7,290 nt of DNA, taken from Thermoleophilia bacterium (lineage in GTDB: Bacteria; Actinomycetota; Thermoleophilia; Gaiellales; Gaiellaceae). Positions 5,794 to 7,290 of this stretch are shown piece after piece. The stretch lies in assembly GCA_029858755.1 (NCBI GenBank), contig JAOUEK010000091.1, positions 1 to 7,290 on the forward strand, in the 5' to 3' direction. The position numbers and the translations under genes are program-made. Position 1 is the first letter of the stretch; every line of letters begins with the position of its first letter. The notes under the pieces are model-generated. The model had not been told where the DNA came from. It saw nothing but the letters and a program-made list of their open reading frames with translations, and ran no database searches.

Positions 5794-6929
5794 CGCGCGC
5801 TCCGCTCGAGCGTGCGGTAGGGGCCGTCCGAGGCGTGGCGCGCTCGCGCGCGCTCGACGGCGTCGTGGTCGAGCTCGAGCCCGAGCCCCGGCCCGCTCGG
5901 TACGGTCACGCGCCCTCCCCTGAGCGGGAGTGGCGTGGTCACGAGCGCCTCTGCGAGCAGCTGGTGCATCACCTGGTTCCCGATCGTGAGGGTCGGGACG
6001 CACGCTGCGACCTGGAGCCCGGCGAACGTGGAGATCGCGCTCTCCACGCAGGCATGGCGGTTGAGCGGCACGCCGTGCGCCTCCGTGAGCGCGGCCGCCT
6101 GGCGCAGGCGCCACAGGCCGCCGGTCTCGTGGTGGCCGAGGACGACCGCGTCGGCCGCCTCGTGCTCCAGCACCGCCCGCAGCTCGCTCGCCGTGTGCAC
6201 CGCCTGGTCGGCCGCGACCTTCACGTCGACCGAGCGTCGCACCCGCGCCAGCCCGGTCACGTTCCCGGCGGCGACCGGCTGCTCCACCCAGTCGATGCCG
6301 TAGCGCTCGAGCCGGCGGATCGCGTCGATCGCCGTCGGGACGTCCCACGCCTCGTTGGCGTCGACCCGCAGCAGCGGCGTGGGCCCGATCGCCTCGCGGA
6401 CGGCCGCGACGACCTCCTCGTCGTCGCGCCCGTCTCGCCCGACCTTGACGTAGACGACCCGGTAGCCCTCGGTCGCCAGCTCTGCCGCGTGGGCGGCGAG
6501 CTCGGCGGCGGTGTCGCCCTGCGGGAAGGCCATCAGGTCGACCTCGTCGCGGACGCGGCCGCCGAGGAACGTGGAGGCGGGCACGCCGAGCCCCTTCCCG
6601 AGCGCGTCCCAGCAGGCGACCTCGATGCCCGCCAGCACCTGCAGCGACCAGTGCGGCGTGAACCGCCAGCGGCCCTCGCTCCAGAGCGTCTGCAGGATCG
6701 CCTCGACGTCGCCTGGTGACCGTCCGACGAAGGCCTCCGCCATCAGCCGGCCGTACGCCACGACCGCGGCGGGCTCCTCGCAGATCGACTCCCCGTACCC
6801 GGTGACTCCCGCATCCGTCTCGACCGCGAAGAGCACGAGGTTCGCGCCGCGTTGAGCGCCGGAGCGCCAGTGGAAGGGGCGCTCGAGCGGGATCGCGAGC
6901 GGTGTCGAGGTGACGTCCGTGACGATCAC
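5790..6929 (-). CDS. Enolase-superfamily (mandelate racemase/muconate lactonizing enzyme) protein with atypical active site
   Basis: A complete 379-residue protein of normal family length. Members abstract a proton next to a carboxylate bound to Mg2+ and act as racemases/epimerases, dehydratases or cycloisomerases. The N-terminal capping domain spans about 1-125 and contains the family signature GIEVACWDALGKGLGVP (101-117) and LGGRVRDEV. In the barrel, metal ligands are visible: Asp190 (RVDAN, 188-192), Glu216 (WVEQP, 214-218) and Asp241 (ADQ, 240-242). The usual KxK base motif reads Y160-V161-K162, so only the second Lys is kept. The second-half catalytic Lys, expected after the strand ADAVVL (259-264), is replaced by G265 in the run GHHETGG (265-271). 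His292 and Glu296 follow (LNRHACVES). The start is GTG at 6929, sharing GTGA with the oxidoreductase stop, with only a weak G-rich Shine-Dalgarno. Epimerase, dehydratase and cycloisomerase remain possible; the specific reaction cannot be assigned. Confidence 0.9.
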   Translation of the reverse strand: MIVTDVTSTPLAIPLERPFHWRSGAQRGANLVLFAVETDAGVTGYGESICEEPAAVVAYGRLMAEAFVGRSPGDVEAILQTLWSEGRWRFTPHWSLQVLAGIEVACWDALGKGLGVPASTFLGGRVRDEVDLMAFPQGDTAAELAAHAAELATEGYRVVYVKVGRDGRDDEEVVAAVREAIGPTPLLRVDANEAWDVPTAIDAIRRLERYGIDWVEQPVAAGNVTGLARVRRSVDVKVAADQAVHTASELRAVLEHEAADAVVLGHHETGGLWRLRQAAALTEAHGVPLNRHACVESAISTFAGLQVAACVPTLTIGNQVMHQLLAEALVTTPLPLRGGRVTVPSGPGLGLELDHDAVERARARHASDGPYRTLERSAR

Positions 6930-7290
6930 GCGCGGTTCCCCGGCCCCCAGACGGACGTGAAGGTGCCCCCGGTGGCGAACCGGGCGCCGGACAGCTCGGA
7001 GATGTCCACCGGCGGCTCGAGGCCGGCGATCAGGTGGGCGAGCGACTCGCCGATCGTCGGGCCGAGCTTGAAGCAGTGGCCGCTGCCCCCGAACGCCGAC
7101 CAGTAGCCGCCGACCTCCTCCTCGCCGACGATCGGGTACCAGTCGTCCGTGATGTCGTAGACGCCCGAGTAGCCGGTGACGAAGGCGCCGCCCCAGTCCG
7201 GCTGCGTCAGCCGTGACGCCAGGCTCGGCAGGCGCCGGACGAGCTTCGGGACCATCCGCTCCAGGTGCTCGCGGTCGGTGCCGTCGTCGT
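6926..7290 (-). CDS. FAD-dependent oxidoreductase (DAO family), C-terminal fragment
   Basis: The frame is open to the right edge, so only the last 120 residues and the stop are seen; the internal ATG at 7255 is not the real start. The fragment has the C-terminal half-motif of DAO-fold oxidases (glycine oxidase, D-amino-acid dehydrogenase, sarcosine/dimethylglycine oxidase): YSGVYDITDDWYPIVG, then GGYWSAFGGSGHCFKLGPTIGESLAHLI, which normally closes over the FAD pyrophosphate and isoalloxazine and often reads SGHGF. The FAD-binding GxGxxG at the N terminus lies outside the window. The likely role is flavin-dependent oxidation of an amino acid or N-methyl amine; the exact substrate is open. It is the most upstream visible gene, and its TGA overlaps the GTG of the enolase-like gene, which ties it firmly to the same operon. 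Confidence 0.88.
   Translation of the reverse strand, partial: DDGTDREHLERMVPKLVRRLPSLASRLTQPDWGGAFVTGYSGVYDITDDWYPIVGEEEVGGYWSAFGGSGHCFKLGPTIGESLAHLIAGLEPPVDISELSGARFATGGTFTSVWGPGNRA

Noticed and set aside
4465..5820. A 451-codon plus-strand frame opposite the upstream hyuB
   Set aside because: Antisense shadow. Its product resembles that of the frame opposite the other hyuB only because the two genes are paralogous.
5835..6719. A 294-codon plus-strand frame opposite the enolase-like gene
   Set aside because: Arg/Asp/Val/His-rich antisense shadow; the enolase signature and metal ligands support the minus strand.

Overview
The window is a compact, very GC-rich stretch of bacterial DNA in which every credible gene lies on the minus strand, so transcription runs from right to left. 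The strong G/C bias at third codon positions, the frequent GTG starts and the four-base stop/start overlaps suit a high-GC actinobacterium, perhaps a soil Thermoleophilia-type lineage. That placement is inference: there is no rRNA or other taxonomic marker, and a high-GC proteobacterium or Chloroflexota member is not excluded.

Layout in transcription order: (1) 7290-6926, C-terminal end of an FAD-dependent oxidoreductase of the DAO (glycine/D-amino-acid/sarcosine oxidase) family, cut by the window edge; (2) 6929-5790, an enolase-superfamily (mandelate racemase/muconate lactonizing enzyme) protein with an atypical active site; (3) 5793-4072 and (4) 4075-2363, two tandem paralogues of HyuB (hydantoinase B/oxoprolinase type); (5) a 121-base spacer at 2242-2362, bridged by a 42-codon ATG reading frame; (6) 2241-157, HyuA, the ATP-binding partner of HyuB; (7) 160-1, the first 53 codons of a CocE/NonD-family hydrolase, cut by the other window edge.

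Except for the HyuB/HyuA spacer, all adjacent genes overlap by four bases (ATGA or GTGA), so this looks like one polycistronic, translationally coupled operon. Its promoter must lie to the right of the window and its terminator to the left. No promoter, terminator, RNA gene, CRISPR array or mobile element is visible.

The set of genes (amine/amino-acid oxidase, enolase-type epimerase, dehydratase or lactonising enzyme, ATP-dependent HyuA/HyuB amidohydrolase or carboxylase, ester/amide hydrolase) suggests a catabolic pathway for a small cyclic amide, hydantoin-like, lactam or N-methylated amino-acid substrate. The substrate cannot be read from the sequence. The most unusual points are the duplicated HyuB with only one HyuA in view, a 125-base tract almost identical between the two copies (likely gene conversion), the enolase active site lacking two usual lysines, and the spacer with its coupled mini reading frame.
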